Shown: positions 24,234 through 32,864, numbered from the stretch's first letter. The stretch: DNA of 35,052 nucleotides from an uncultured Pseudomonadota bacterium (GCA_903858165.1 CAIOHZ010000110.1:1-35052); one strand, 5' to 3'. Translations and numbers: made by a program. The notes: generated by a model from the letters alone, not told the origin.

Positions 24234-25645
24234 CAGTAGTCGCTCCCGCCACCTACCCAGTTCTCGGTCGCCAGATTTTCGAACTTGGTGTACTCGCCCA
24301 TGAAGGCCAGCTGCACTTCACCTACGGGGCCGTTACGCTGCTTGGTGATGAGGATGTCGGCGATGCCCTTGCGTGGGGTGTTCTGGTCGTACACCTCTTC
24401 GCGGTAGATCATCATAATGACGTCGGCGTCCTGCTCAATGGCGCCCGACTCGCGAAGGTCTGACATGACCGGCTTCTTTTCTGCGCGCTGTTCCACAGAA
24501 CGATTCAGCTGCGACAAAGCGATGACCGGACAATGCATTTCCTTGGCCAACGCCTTCAGGCCACGCGAAATCTCGGAAATTTCCGCCGTACGGTTTTCCA
24601 CAGTGCCTCCCACCTGCATGAGCTGCATGTAGTCGATGACAATGAGGCCGAGACCCTTCTCCCGCTTCAGTCGACGCGCGCGCGCACGTACTTCGGTCGG
24701 CGTCAAAGCCGGCGTCTCGTCAATGAAGATAGGCGCCTCGGACATCTGCGCCACGGCAGCGTTGATGCGTGTCCAGTCCTCATCATTGAAATTACCGGTG
24801 CGCAAGCTGCCCTGATGGACGCGGCCTAGCGAACTGATCATGCGCATGCTCAGTTGTTCGGCCGACATTTCCATGGAGAAGATGGCGACCGACACGCCCT
24901 TACCCACCGCCGCGTTCTCCGCGATGTTAATGGCGAGCGTGGTCTTGCCCATCGAAGGACGGCCGGCAATGATGATCAAGTCGCCAGGCTGCAAGCCCGC
25001 CGTCATGCGGTCCAATTCAGTGAAGCCGGTAGAAACACCAGTTAGTTTGCCGGGGTTCTGATGCAGCATGTCGAGGCGGTCGATGGTGCCCGGCAACACG
25101 TCTTTAACCGACTGGAACCCGGCACGGCCCCTCGCACCCTTTTCGGCGATGGCAAAGACCGCACGCTCGGCTTCGTCCACTAGTTCCGCAGCCGTGCGAC
25201 CGCTGGCTTCCAATGCGGAACCCGCAATCTCCCCGCCCGCGGATACCAGAGCCCGTAGGACAGCGCGCTCGCGCACGATGTCGGCGTAGACGCGGACGTT
25301 AGCGGAACTGGGCGTGTCACGCGCCAGCGTGGCGATGTAAGCGAGGCCGCCGGCTTCTTCGAGTTGGCCTTTGCGCTCAAGAAATTCGGCGACGGTGACG
25401 GCGTCACAAGGCCCGCGGGTTTCCACCACACCGGCAATACCGGCAAAGATGACCTGATGGTCACGGCGGTAAAAATCTTCGGAGGTGACAACGTCGGCGA
25501 CGGCATCCCACGCCTGCGCATCCAGCAGCAGCGCCCCCAATACGGCTTGTTCAGCCTCTACCGAGTGCGGAGGAAGGCGCATCAACTCGCCCTCCGGGAA
25601 GCGGTCTCCCCGGCGGCGGCTACCGCGACGCATTTTCTGGTCCAT
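24233..25645 (-). CDS. dnaB: Replicative DNA helicase DnaB
   Basis: 470 residues, nearly the same as E. coli. The N-terminal domain (LPPHSVEAEQAVLGALLLD) is where primase and loader act. A linker joins it to the RecA-like motor: Walker A GRPSMGKTT (~228-236), EMSAEQLSMRMISS, Walker B GLGLIVIDYMQLM, and late SDLRESGAIEQDADVIMM. It forms a hexamer that unwinds DNA ahead of the fork. The start ATG 25645 has AAGGGA seven bases upstream. The 108-base gap behind rplI holds three consecutive stem-loops (separate entry), unusual between co-directional genes. Confidence 0.97.
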   Translation of the reverse strand: MDQKMRRGSRRRGDRFPEGELMRLPPHSVEAEQAVLGALLLDAQAWDAVADVVTSEDFYRRDHQVIFAGIAGVVETRGPCDAVTVAEFLERKGQLEEAGGLAYIATLARDTPSSANVRVYADIVRERAVLRALVSAGGEIAGSALEASGRTAAELVDEAERAVFAIAEKGARGRAGFQSVKDVLPGTIDRLDMLHQNPGKLTGVSTGFTELDRMTAGLQPGDLIIIAGRPSMGKTTLAINIAENAAVGKGVSVAIFSMEMSAEQLSMRMISSLGRVHQGSLRTGNFNDEDWTRINAAVAQMSEAPIFIDETPALTPTEVRARARRLKREKGLGLIVIDYMQLMQVGGTVENRTAEISEISRGLKALAKEMHCPVIALSQLNRSVEQRAEKKPVMSDLRESGAIEQDADVIMMIYREEVYDQNTPRKGIADILITKQRNGPVGEVQLAFMGEYTKFENLATENWVGGGSDY

Positions 25646-25659
25646 GACTTTCCCTTTTC

Positions 25660-25721
25660 GGCGCCAGCTTGCTGCGCGCCGTCCGGTTCAGTCTACCGGA
25701 CTGCCCGCCTGTACTGCGGGC
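25660..25721 (-). promoter_or_regulatory. Three consecutive stem-loops before dnaB
   Basis: In leftward order: GCCCGC/GCGGGC around 7 bases (25703-25721); GTCCGG/CCGGAC around 9 bases (25681-25701); and GGCGC-CAG/CTG-GCGCC (25660-25680). They sit back to back in the rplI-dnaB gap, ending just before the dnaB Shine-Dalgarno. None is followed by a U-run. They could protect, process or attenuate the transcript between the ribosomal and replication genes. Confidence 0.55.
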
Positions 25722-25753
25722 CGCCCGGAGTGCCGACCCGCGTGGACTGGGTA

Positions 25754-26203
25754 TCAGTCTTCCGCGGCAATGACGACGGTGATCTGCACATCCACATCGG
25801 CGTGCAAGTGCACCGTGACGGCGTGCTCGCCGACCATGCGGATGGGGCCTTCCGGCAAGCGCACTTCCGCACGCTCCACCGCATGCCCGGCGGCCGACAG
25901 GGCGTCGGCAATGTCCGCCGTACCCACGGAGCCGAACAGTTTGCCTTCATTGCCAGCCTTGGCCTTGAGCTCCAAGCGGAACTCCTTGAGGCTCTCGGCG
26001 CGGGCGGTAGCGGAAGTCAGTTCCGCACCAGCCTTCTTTTCGAGGTCGGCACGGATGACTTCGAACTTGGCGATGTTGGCCGAGGTGGCCACGGTCGCCT
26101 TGCCCGAGGGCAGGAGGAAGTTGCGGCCGTAGCCCGACTTCACTTTCACGCGGTCGCCGATAGAACCGAGGTTCGCGACCTTCTGCAGCAGGATGACTTC
26201 CAT
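25754..26203 (-). CDS. rplI: 50S ribosomal protein L9
   Basis: 149 residues, exactly typical. The N-terminal rRNA-binding domain reads [20 protein letters not shown], then [17 protein letters not shown] long connecting helix (~45-75) and the C-terminal domain ([35 protein letters not shown]) follow. L9 binds near the L1 stalk base of 23S rRNA and influences reading-frame maintenance. It sits between the DUF2232-like gene (52 bases upstream) and dnaB. The call is secure. Confidence 0.98.
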   Translation of the reverse strand: MEVILLQKVANLGSIGDRVKVKSGYGRNFLLPSGKATVATSANIAKFEVIRADLEKKAGAELTSATARAESLKEFRLELKAKAGNEGKLFGSVGTADIADALSAAGHAVERAEVRLPEGPIRMVGEHAVTVHLHADVDVQITVVIAAED

Positions 26204-26255
26204 CTTCTTACCCTCGCGGGGACAGGAAAAACGTTACAGGAAAAGAACTTTCGAC

Positions 26256-27191
26256 CTAAGCCGCCGGCTTATTGGCCCAGCGACCACGCAAATCGAGCCA
26301 GTTGTCCAGCCAACCCGACACCACGATGGCCGGCATGACCAAAGCCGCGAAGGGCGGCAGGAACAACAGCACATAAAACAACACCAACGACCACGTACCC
26401 AAGCCAAAATGCAGCCGAGCCGAGTGCGCCAGCGCCAGCCCCTGCAGGAGGAACACCCCCAGCAGTAACGACACCACATCGTCCGCCTCGTGCGCTACCC
26501 CAAACCGGGCCAGCAACCAGGCAACCACCATGAACACCGCCAGCACGCGTCCGGCCTTCAAGGCACGAAAACGTGGGCCCAGTTCGTGCGTACCGCGCGA
26601 GCGCCCGAACCAGAAGAGCCCCACAAACACCCCGAGGAGTGCATGGAGCATCAACAACCAAGCCGCCAGCCCCCAGGCGATACGCCCATAGGCCTCGGCC
26701 AACTGATGAGAGGCCGCCACAAGTTCAGGGTCACCCCCGGCGCCGGCCATCTGCTGCATCATCTGCTCGACACCCACCAGGAACGGCTGCCAGAACGACT
26801 TGGAGTCGTCCACGAGCACGTTGGCCCCGAGGGTCCCCGCGATGGCCACCACCGTTGCCATTTGCAGGGTGTAGCTAAGCGAGTTGGTCCGGCGTAGCCA
26901 AGCCGCCAAGCCCACCGTCGGCAGCAGCAGCGCTGCGGCCAGACCGGCACCAATGACCGTGCCGACACCCTGCCCTAAACCCCATGCCAACGGGATGCCC
27001 GCGGCGATGAGGGAAGCAGGCACCCACTTGGGGGACTGCTTGCCGGCGAACACCAGACAGGCCAATACGGCCCCTGGCGCCCACGCAGTGAACATGATGC
27101 CGGTCGGCCAGACCAGCAACCCCGCGACCGCAGCCGCCAAAGCCGCACGGCCTGGCGAACGCAGCAGCCAACCGGCAAACGAGGCGATCAC
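26256..27191 (-). CDS. DUF2232-like polytopic membrane protein
   Basis: 311 residues from a GTG at 27191, with about eight hydrophobic segments spread over the whole length. Examples are AALAAAVAGLLVWPTGIMFT, LLLGVFLLQGLALAH and SLVLFYVLLFLPPFAALVMP. This composition and its position between rpsR and rplI fit the DUF2232 membrane proteins found at this site in Pseudomonas-like genomes. Function is unknown. A conserved inner-membrane gene inside a ribosomal-protein operon is striking but recurrent. It starts 13 bases after the rpsR stop, so it is co-transcribed with the ribosomal genes. Confidence 0.78.
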   Translation of the reverse strand: MIASFAGWLLRSPGRAALAAAVAGLLVWPTGIMFTAWAPGAVLACLVFAGKQSPKWVPASLIAAGIPLAWGLGQGVGTVIGAGLAAALLLPTVGLAAWLRRTNSLSYTLQMATVVAIAGTLGANVLVDDSKSFWQPFLVGVEQMMQQMAGAGGDPELVAASHQLAEAYGRIAWGLAAWLLMLHALLGVFVGLFWFGRSRGTHELGPRFRALKAGRVLAVFMVVAWLLARFGVAHEADDVVSLLLGVFLLQGLALAHSARLHFGLGTWSLVLFYVLLFLPPFAALVMPAIVVSGWLDNWLDLRGRWANKPAA

Positions 27192-27204
27192 GGCCGTCGG
27201 TCGG

Positions 27205-27429
27205 TCAATGCTGGTCCGTGTACGGCAGCAGTGCCAGGTAGCGGGAGCGCTTCACGGCCTCCGACAACTGACGCTGGTAGAACGAGCGCGTGCCGGTGAT
27301 GCGGCTCGGCACGATCTTGCCAGTTTCGGTGATGTAATTCTTGAGTGTAACCAGATCCTTGTAGTCGATCTGTTCCACTTCGTCCGCCGTGAAACGGCAG
27401 AACTTCTTGCGTCGGAAATAGCGAGACAT
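27205..27429 (-). CDS. rpsR: 30S ribosomal protein S18
   Basis: 74 residues. [20 protein letters not shown], then [20 protein letters not shown] and [14 protein letters not shown], is canonical S18, including the Cys in KKFCRF. S18 binds as a heterodimer with S6 on the 30S platform. The gene follows rpsF by 18 bases with a GGGAG Shine-Dalgarno. The priB gene that separates the two in enterics is absent. Confidence 0.98.
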   Translation of the reverse strand: MSRYFRRKKFCRFTADEVEQIDYKDLVTLKNYITETGKIVPSRITGTRSFYQRQLSEAVKRSRYLALLPYTDQH

Positions 27430-27447
27430 GTGTGTTCTCCCTTGAGG

Positions 27448-27813
27448 TCAGCCGAAGTCCATGCCGCGATCGTCGTCGCGGTTGTCCCGCTCTTCAGGCG
27501 GGCGGACCATGGGGGAGGGTTCAGTGACTGCCTTGTCCATCTTGATGCACAGATGGCGCAGCACCGCGTCACTGAAGCGGAAAGCACCGCTCAGTTCGGC
27601 CAGCGTCTTCTGGTCGACTTCGATGTTGAGCAGGACGTAGTGGGCCTTGTGCACCTTCGCGATGGGGTAGGCCAACTGACGGCGGCCCCAGTCTTCGAAG
27701 CGATGGACCTGTCCACCGCCGGCGGTGATGAGCGCCTGATAGCGCTCCACCATGGCGGGCACTTGCTCGCTCTGGTCCGGGTGGACCAGCACGACGATTT
27801 CGTAATGCCTCAT
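27448..27813 (-). CDS. rpsF: 30S ribosomal protein S6
   Basis: 121 residues from ATG 27813 ([19 protein letters not shown]), preceded by GAGGGA. Conserved segments include [20 protein letters not shown] and [10 protein letters not shown]. The C-terminal tail is acidic and charged ([18 protein letters not shown]). In E. coli the equivalent tail receives extra glutamates from RimK; here it ends in FG, so that modification is not predicted. S6 pairs with S18 on the 30S platform. The frame stays open upstream to 27930, but that stretch is leader sequence. It is the first gene of the rpsF-rpsR-DUF2232-rplI run, with a predicted promoter at 27920-27948. Confidence 0.97.
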   Translation of the reverse strand: MRHYEIVVLVHPDQSEQVPAMVERYQALITAGGGQVHRFEDWGRRQLAYPIAKVHKAHYVLLNIEVDQKTLAELSGAFRFSDAVLRHLCIKMDKAVTEPSPMVRPPEERDNRDDDRGMDFG

Positions 27814-27919
27814 GTCATTCCCTCTGGGTAACAGCCACCTTGCAGACGACCGCCCGAGGAAGGCGCGCCGACAAGTGTGGCAGGGCCGCTGGCCGGACAA
27901 CCCGGACAGCGAGCCGCCA

Positions 27920-27948
27920 AGTATACGCATATCAAGGAGTTGGGGCTA
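27920..27948 (-). promoter_or_regulatory. Predicted promoter of the rpsF operon
   Basis: Leftward, TATACT (-10, 5/6) at 27920-27925 follows TAGCCC (-35, 3/6) by 17 bases. The predicted start leaves a leader of roughly 100 bases before rpsF, long enough for an S6:S18-responsive structure. The -10 is good and the -35 poor. Confidence 0.45.
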
Positions 27949-27955
27949 CCCCCCA

Positions 27956-28002
27956 GTAGGAGGGCGCTTGCTATGGACGGTCGCGAGCAAGCCCGCTCCT
28001 CC
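27956..28002. repeat. REP-like inverted pair (REPIN-type element)
   Basis: GTAGGAGGGCGCTTGC at 27956-27971 is mirrored by GCAAGCCCGCTCCTCC at 27987-28002, 13 of 16 bases agreeing after reverse complementation, with 15 bases between. The right unit, read leftward, is GGAGGAGCGGGCTTGCTCGC, whose GCGGG/CTCGC stem and CTTG loop are the shape of Pseudomonas-type REP sequences. It lies between rlmB and the rpsF promoter, a typical extragenic site. Confidence 0.72.
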
Positions 28003-28018
28003 AAAAGCCGGGCGGGAG

Positions 28019-28759
28019 CTAACGGCGCTGTCGAACCGCCTCGTACAGAACCACCCCGGTAGCCACGGACACGTTGAGGCTCTCCACGGCACCGGCCATG
28101 GGCAGCTTAATCAGGCGGTCGCAGGTTTCGCGGGTGAGCCGGCGCATCCCATCACCCTCCGCCCCCATCACCACGGCTAGGGGCCCAGTCAGATCGACGG
28201 CATAAAGCTCGTCCGTGGCCTCCCCCGACGTGCCCACGACCCACACCCCCGCCTCCTTCAGGCTTTCTAGACAACGCACCAGATTGGTCACCTGGGCGAA
28301 GGGCACCGTCTCGGCAGCGCCCGCCGCCACTTTGCGGGCCGTCGGGGTCAACCCGGCCGCGCGGTCACGCGGCGCAATAACGCAGTCGATGCCGGCGGCG
28401 TCCGCAGTGCGCAGGCAGGCGCCCAGATTGTGCGGGTCCGTGACGCCGTCTAGCACCAGCAAGAATGCCGGGCGACCGAGCCCCTCGATGAGGTCCAGCA
28501 ACCCGCCTTCGTCGAGCATGGGGGCAGGACGCACGCGCGCCACCACCCCTTGGTGGACGCCACCTTCGGCAGCGGCGTCCAAATCGGCCGCCGCGCGCGC
28601 CTGCACGGGAATGCCATGCGGGCGCGCCAAGTCCAGGATTTCCTGTACCCGTTTGTCCTGCCGGCCCGCCTGAACCGTCAGGCCGATGACCGCCTCTGGA
28701 CGGCGCTCCAGCAGGGCGCGGACCGAATGCAGCCCGAAAATGCGTTCTTCTTGTGCCAT
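28019..28759 (-). CDS. rlmB: 23S rRNA (guanosine-2'-O-)-methyltransferase RlmB
   Basis: 246 residues. An N-terminal L30e-like substrate-binding domain (ERIFGLHSVRALLERRPEAV) precedes a SPOUT knot domain. Its three motifs are present: LDGVTDPHNLGACLRTADAA, VVMGAEGDGMRRLTRETCD and LPMAGAVESLNVSVATGVVL. RlmB 2'-O-methylates G2251 (E. coli numbering) in the P-loop of 23S rRNA using SAM. The start lies three bases after the rnr stop, giving the conserved rnr-rlmB pair. No defects are seen. Confidence 0.96.
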   Translation of the reverse strand: MAQEERIFGLHSVRALLERRPEAVIGLTVQAGRQDKRVQEILDLARPHGIPVQARAAADLDAAAEGGVHQGVVARVRPAPMLDEGGLLDLIEGLGRPAFLLVLDGVTDPHNLGACLRTADAAGIDCVIAPRDRAAGLTPTARKVAAGAAETVPFAQVTNLVRCLESLKEAGVWVVGTSGEATDELYAVDLTGPLAVVMGAEGDGMRRLTRETCDRLIKLPMAGAVESLNVSVATGVVLYEAVRQRR

Positions 28760-28762
28760 ACG

Positions 28763-31264
28763 CTATTTTGGCCGACGCGCCGGCGCTTTGCCCCGCCGCG
28801 CCACCTTCGCGGGAAGCGGTGGCTTGCCTGGCGCGCTGCTGACCGGGGCCTTGCCGCCACTGGCGTGCTTACTCTTGACCTTGCCGGGAGTCTTGCCAGC
28901 AACCTTGCCGGCACCTTTACCCGCACCTTTGCCGCGACCACCGCCACGGGCAGGCTGCACGGCACCAGGCACTTTGTCGGCACCGCGGAAGGGACCTGCC
29001 ACGTGCCCACCACCCGGACGACGCGGATGAAACGCGCCGGGCTCAACTCGCAGCAGTTCAAGGTCGACCTTGCGTTCGCTGCTCTCCACGCGCGTCACAC
29101 GCACCCGTAAACGGTCGCCCAAGGTAAAGCGCGCACGCGTGCGTTCGCCGGTGAGGCACTTGCGATCCGCTTCATAAGTGAAGTAGTCCTGCCCGAGCGA
29201 GGAGATATGCACCAAGCCATCGACTTGAATGGGCTGCAACTGCACGAACAAGCCGAATTCCGTGACGCCTGTGACGATACCGTCGAACTCTTCACCGAGG
29301 CGGTGCCGCACGTACTCGCACTTCAAGAAGGCAGTGACCTCGCGCGATGCCTCATCCGCACGTCGTTCGCGTAGGGAACATTCCTGACCGAACAACACCA
29401 TGGCGGCAGCCGAATGCATGAAGTTGTCATGCGTACCCTGCTCCAACACGTGCCGGATAGCGCGATGCACGAGCAAGTCCGGGTAACGGCGAATAGGCGA
29501 GGTGAAATGCGCATATTCGGCCAAAGCCAAACCGAAATGGCCGATGTTCTCGGGCTGGTAGACCGCCTGCGACAAGGAGCGAATGACCATGCTCTCGAGC
29601 ATGGCGGAATCGGGCCTCCCATGAACCTGCTGCAAAGTCTCCTGCAATACAGTCGGTGTTACCTCTGCTACCTGCGGAAAAAACACACCGCGTGTAGCGA
29701 GGAAGCGCTTGAGTTCATCGATGCGCTCTTCATCAGGCGGCGCATGTACGCGAAATAGCGCCGGCATCTTCTGCTTGTGAAGGAAGCGCGCTGCCTCAAC
29801 ATTGGCGGCGACCATGCACTCCTCGATGAGGCGATGCGCGTCGTTACGCGGATAGGCCTTGAGGTCTGCCACCTCGCCTTCCGCATCCACCACCACCCGC
29901 ACTTCCGCGGATTCAAAATCCAACGCCCCGCGCTGTTCACGGCGCTGCCGTAAAGCAAAATATACCTGATGCAGTGCATCTAGCGAACCGAGAACCGCGG
30001 GCGACAAGCCTTGCGCCGCCTCGCCGTTGCGGTCCACCAGAATGCCGGCGACACGGGTATACGTGAGGCGCGCATGCGAACGCATGACCGCACTGGCAAA
30101 GCGCGCACGGGACACCTTGCCATCCACGCCGATGCGCATATCGCACACCAGACACAAGCGTTCCACTTCGGGCATGAGCGAGCAAAGCTGGTTGGACAAG
30201 TGCTCGGGTAGCATCGGCAGAACGCGGTGAGGGAAATACACCGATGTGGCACGCTCGCGCGCCTCATCATCCAAAGCAGTACCGGGACGCACGTAGTGCG
30301 AAACGTCCGCGATAGCGACCAACAGACGCCAGCCACCGCCACGCACGGGTGAACAATAGACGGCGTCATCGAAGTCGCGGGAGTCCTCGCCGTCGATGGT
30401 GACCAGCGGCAAGTCACGCACATCGAGCCGCGCACCAGCAGTGGCCAAGTCCACAGTCTTGCCGAAGCGGCGCGCCTCGCGTACCACAGCGGCAGAGAAT
30501 TCAGACGGCAACTGATGGGAGACAATCGCGGTCTCCACAGCCATGTCCGCCAAATGCTCTTGGTCGATGCTGCGAGCGATACGTCCCACCGGGTCCGCAT
30601 GGCGCGACGGCGGTTGAATCAGTTCCGCCACCACCAACGACCCTGACTTCGGCCATGGCGCCTCGCCCTTACCCGGCGGCGGCACTACCACACGGTGAGA
30701 AAGACGGCGGTTGCTGGGGGTAATGAACCCCACCCCGCCTTCAACCGCAAAGCGCCCGGCGACTTGGCGCGTATTGCGCTCCAGTACTTCCACGACACTG
30801 CCTTCCGGCCGGCCACGCGAATCGATCCCCGTGAGGCGCACGGCGATACGATCGCGGTCCATCACCTCGCGCATCTGGCGCGGCGAGAGGAATACGTCAG
30901 GCGTACCGTCGTCCGGCACCAGAAAGCCGAAGCCGTCGCGATGCCCCATGACGCGCCCGACCACCAAAGCGGTACGCGACACGAGCAGGAATTCTCGGTT
31001 ACGGTTGGTGATGAGTTGGCCGTCGCGCACCATGGCGCCAAGCCGCTTGTCGAGCGCCGAACGCGCCGGCTCCTTCTGAAGCGAGAGAGCCTCGGCAATG
31101 GCCTCGGCTGTCAACGGCACTGCCGCCTCCCGCAATGTCTCTAGCAGGAACTCGCGGCTGGGAATGGGGTTGGCGTATTTGACGGCTTCAGCCGATTGCC
31201 GTGAGTCCGCCTGCTGCCAGTGGGCAGTGGCGGTTTCTTTTCGTTTCCGACGTTGGTCGGGCAT
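28763..31264 (-). CDS. rnr: Ribonuclease R
   Basis: 833 residues, a 3'-5' exoribonuclease that degrades structured RNA, acting in rRNA quality control and trans-translation. Order: N-terminal helix-turn-helix-like region (SREFLLETLREAAVPLTAEA), cold-shock/OB domains (VMGHRDGFGFLVPDDG), and the RNB catalytic domain with DGEDSRDFDDAVYC, whose aspartates hold Mg2+. A C-terminal S1 domain (FDGIVTGVTEFGLFVQLQ) is followed by a basic tail of ~75 residues. That tail contains GKGAGKGAGKVAGKTPGKVK, a Lys/Gly tandem pattern expected to bind RNA or ribosomes. The start ATG 31264 has AAGGA seven bases upstream. Two dyads lie in its leader. Confidence 0.96.
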   Translation of the reverse strand: MPDQRRKRKETATAHWQQADSRQSAEAVKYANPIPSREFLLETLREAAVPLTAEAIAEALSLQKEPARSALDKRLGAMVRDGQLITNRNREFLLVSRTALVVGRVMGHRDGFGFLVPDDGTPDVFLSPRQMREVMDRDRIAVRLTGIDSRGRPEGSVVEVLERNTRQVAGRFAVEGGVGFITPSNRRLSHRVVVPPPGKGEAPWPKSGSLVVAELIQPPSRHADPVGRIARSIDQEHLADMAVETAIVSHQLPSEFSAAVVREARRFGKTVDLATAGARLDVRDLPLVTIDGEDSRDFDDAVYCSPVRGGGWRLLVAIADVSHYVRPGTALDDEARERATSVYFPHRVLPMLPEHLSNQLCSLMPEVERLCLVCDMRIGVDGKVSRARFASAVMRSHARLTYTRVAGILVDRNGEAAQGLSPAVLGSLDALHQVYFALRQRREQRGALDFESAEVRVVVDAEGEVADLKAYPRNDAHRLIEECMVAANVEAARFLHKQKMPALFRVHAPPDEERIDELKRFLATRGVFFPQVAEVTPTVLQETLQQVHGRPDSAMLESMVIRSLSQAVYQPENIGHFGLALAEYAHFTSPIRRYPDLLVHRAIRHVLEQGTHDNFMHSAAAMVLFGQECSLRERRADEASREVTAFLKCEYVRHRLGEEFDGIVTGVTEFGLFVQLQPIQVDGLVHISSLGQDYFTYEADRKCLTGERTRARFTLGDRLRVRVTRVESSERKVDLELLRVEPGAFHPRRPGGGHVAGPFRGADKVPGAVQPARGGGRGKGAGKGAGKVAGKTPGKVKSKHASGGKAPVSSAPGKPPLPAKVARRGKAPARRPK

Positions 31265-31281
31265 GGATAATCCTTCGGGGT

Positions 31282-31317
31282 TGCCGAACCAGGTTCGGCA
31301 GGGGCCTGAGATAGGCC
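31282..31317. promoter_or_regulatory. Two dyad symmetries upstream of rnr
   Basis: TGCCGAACC-A-GGTTCGGCA (31282-31300) is a near-perfect palindrome, and GGCCT-GAGAT-AGGCC (31303-31317) follows. Read leftward they lie 18-53 bases before the rnr start codon. They may be mRNA leader hairpins or a protein-binding site; the one-base centre of the first favours a DNA operator or a 7-bp stem with a 5-base loop. Confidence 0.5.
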
Positions 31318-31388
31318 GGAGAGTAGAAGACAGCCAACAGCATACCGCGCACTGACCGTCACCGGGTTAGATGGGGACGGTTGGCTCA

Positions 31389-31417
31389 TTGACAAGGCAG
31401 GTATAAGCCAGTACCTT
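31389..31417 (+). promoter_or_regulatory. Predicted promoter of tRNA-Leu
   Basis: A perfect TTGACA at 31389-31394 is followed after 17 bases by TACCTT (3/6) and then by a GC-rich discriminator (TCCGCG), usual for stable-RNA genes. Transcription would start about 30 bases before the mature tRNA. The weak -10 lowers confidence. Confidence 0.5.
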
Positions 31418-31455
31418 TCCGCGTCTCGTTGCGGCAATGGCTGCACTGGCACCTT

Positions 31456-31540
<85 letters not shown>

Positions 31541-31698
31541 TTCCTCCCGTCAGTCGGCGGGAAGGTAGTCGGCTTCAGCCGGCCAAGTCAATTCAGCAAA
31601 TCTGTAGTCCTTAAAACGCTTCGCACCGGGGCCCCACCGCTTGACCTGATTCGAACTTACTCGCACCCTGCAAGCATTAAAGGGTACGAGGAAGCGCG

Positions 31699-32802
31699 AT
31701 GCGAACTTGGCAGTGGATAGGTGCCGGCACAGCGGCCATGGTAATCGCCGCTTCAGCCAGCTTCTGGTTTTCGCCAAGCGCACAGGACGCCGTGCTGCGC
31801 CGCGTAGCCGCTAGACAGTTGCGCGCGCCATTGCCGCCGCCGCCGTCGACGACAGCCATTCGTTTGATCTTCTGCGGCACGGGCTCACCCCTGCCGGACC
31901 GTCATGTCGCCAAGAGTTGCCTCGCCGTCTTCGCGGGTGGGCGTTTCTTCATGGTGGACACGGGGCCCGAGTCCACCGAAAACCTGCTCCTATGGCGCCT
32001 ACCGCTGGCCCAACTAGATGGCGTGCTACTCACGCACTTCCACTCCGACCACATCGGTGAACTCGGGGAACTGAACCTGCAGTCCTGGTTGCAAGGCCGC
32101 CAAGCACCGCTCACGGTCTATGGTCCGCCGGGTGTCGAGCAGGTAGTAGCCGGCTTCAACCTCGCTTACGCTCAGGACGAAGCGGTTCGACACGCGCACC
32201 ACGCACGTGACCGCGGTTTGTTGCCGTTGTCAGCGAGCACTCTCGCGAGCCGAGCCATTACCGTCGGTGCCGCAGGTCCCTTGTCCGGCACGGACTCGGC
32301 GGTCATGTATGACCAAGATGGCCTGCGCATCACCGCCTTCAAGGTGGACCACGGCGTAGTAAAGCCCGCTTACGGTTACCGCTTCGACTACCGTGGACGC
32401 AGCGTGGTGGTCAGTGGTGATACGCGCAGCACATCCTTGATAACGAACGCGGCTCGCGGCGCGGATGTGCTGGTACACGAAGCGCAGTCCAAGGCGTTGG
32501 TTAGCACCTTGGCTGCCGTTGCAAAGGAAAGCGGTAACCGACAGGTAGCGCTGCTGCTCGGCGACACTAACGACTACCACACCTCGCCGGCCGAAGCAGC
32601 CGCCCTCGCCAACACCGCCGGCGTGCGCGAACTGGTCTTCACGCACTTCACGCCACCGAGCTCAAACCCGTTGGTGCGGCGTGCGTTCTTCCGAGACGTC
32701 GACGCAGTGCGGCCAAAACATTGGCGTGCCGCAGAAGACGGCCTGTGGCTGGATGTGTCTGCCGAGGCCGGTGCCCTGCAGACGGGAATGGTAGGGCGTT
32801 AA
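31699..32802 (+). CDS. Membrane-anchored metallo-beta-lactamase-fold hydrolase
   Basis: 367 residues from ATG 31699, with GAGGAAG at a good distance. An N-terminal hydrophobic segment (~8-24) without a convincing cleavage site suggests a signal anchor, placing the enzyme in the periplasm. The metal-binding motif HFHSDH lies at 113-118, followed by SGDTRS (metal Asp) and a late His in [17 protein letters not shown] near the start and the VVVSGDTR region resemble the RNase Z/arylsulfatase (AtsA-like) branch. An RNase Z role would need a cytoplasmic enzyme, so a small-ester hydrolase is more likely; the substrate is unknown. dctA follows 62 bases later on the same strand. Confidence 0.85.
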   Translation: MRTWQWIGAGTAAMVIAASASFWFSPSAQDAVLRRVAARQLRAPLPPPPSTTAIRLIFCGTGSPLPDRHVAKSCLAVFAGGRFFMVDTGPESTENLLLWRLPLAQLDGVLLTHFHSDHIGELGELNLQSWLQGRQAPLTVYGPPGVEQVVAGFNLAYAQDEAVRHAHHARDRGLLPLSASTLASRAITVGAAGPLSGTDSAVMYDQDGLRITAFKVDHGVVKPAYGYRFDYRGRSVVVSGDTRSTSLITNAARGADVLVHEAQSKALVSTLAAVAKESGNRQVALLLGDTNDYHTSPAEAAALANTAGVRELVFTHFTPPSSNPLVRRAFFRDVDAVRPKHWRAAEDGLWLDVSAEAGALQTGMVGR

Positions 32803-32864
32803 CGCCCACCGGAGCGCCGGTCAACCGCGCCAACCCGACCCATTTCCAGATACGGACTTGCCCC

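Noticed and set aside
27956-28002. CRISPR repeat
   Set aside because: Only one inverted pair, with no regularly spaced direct repeats and no cas genes.
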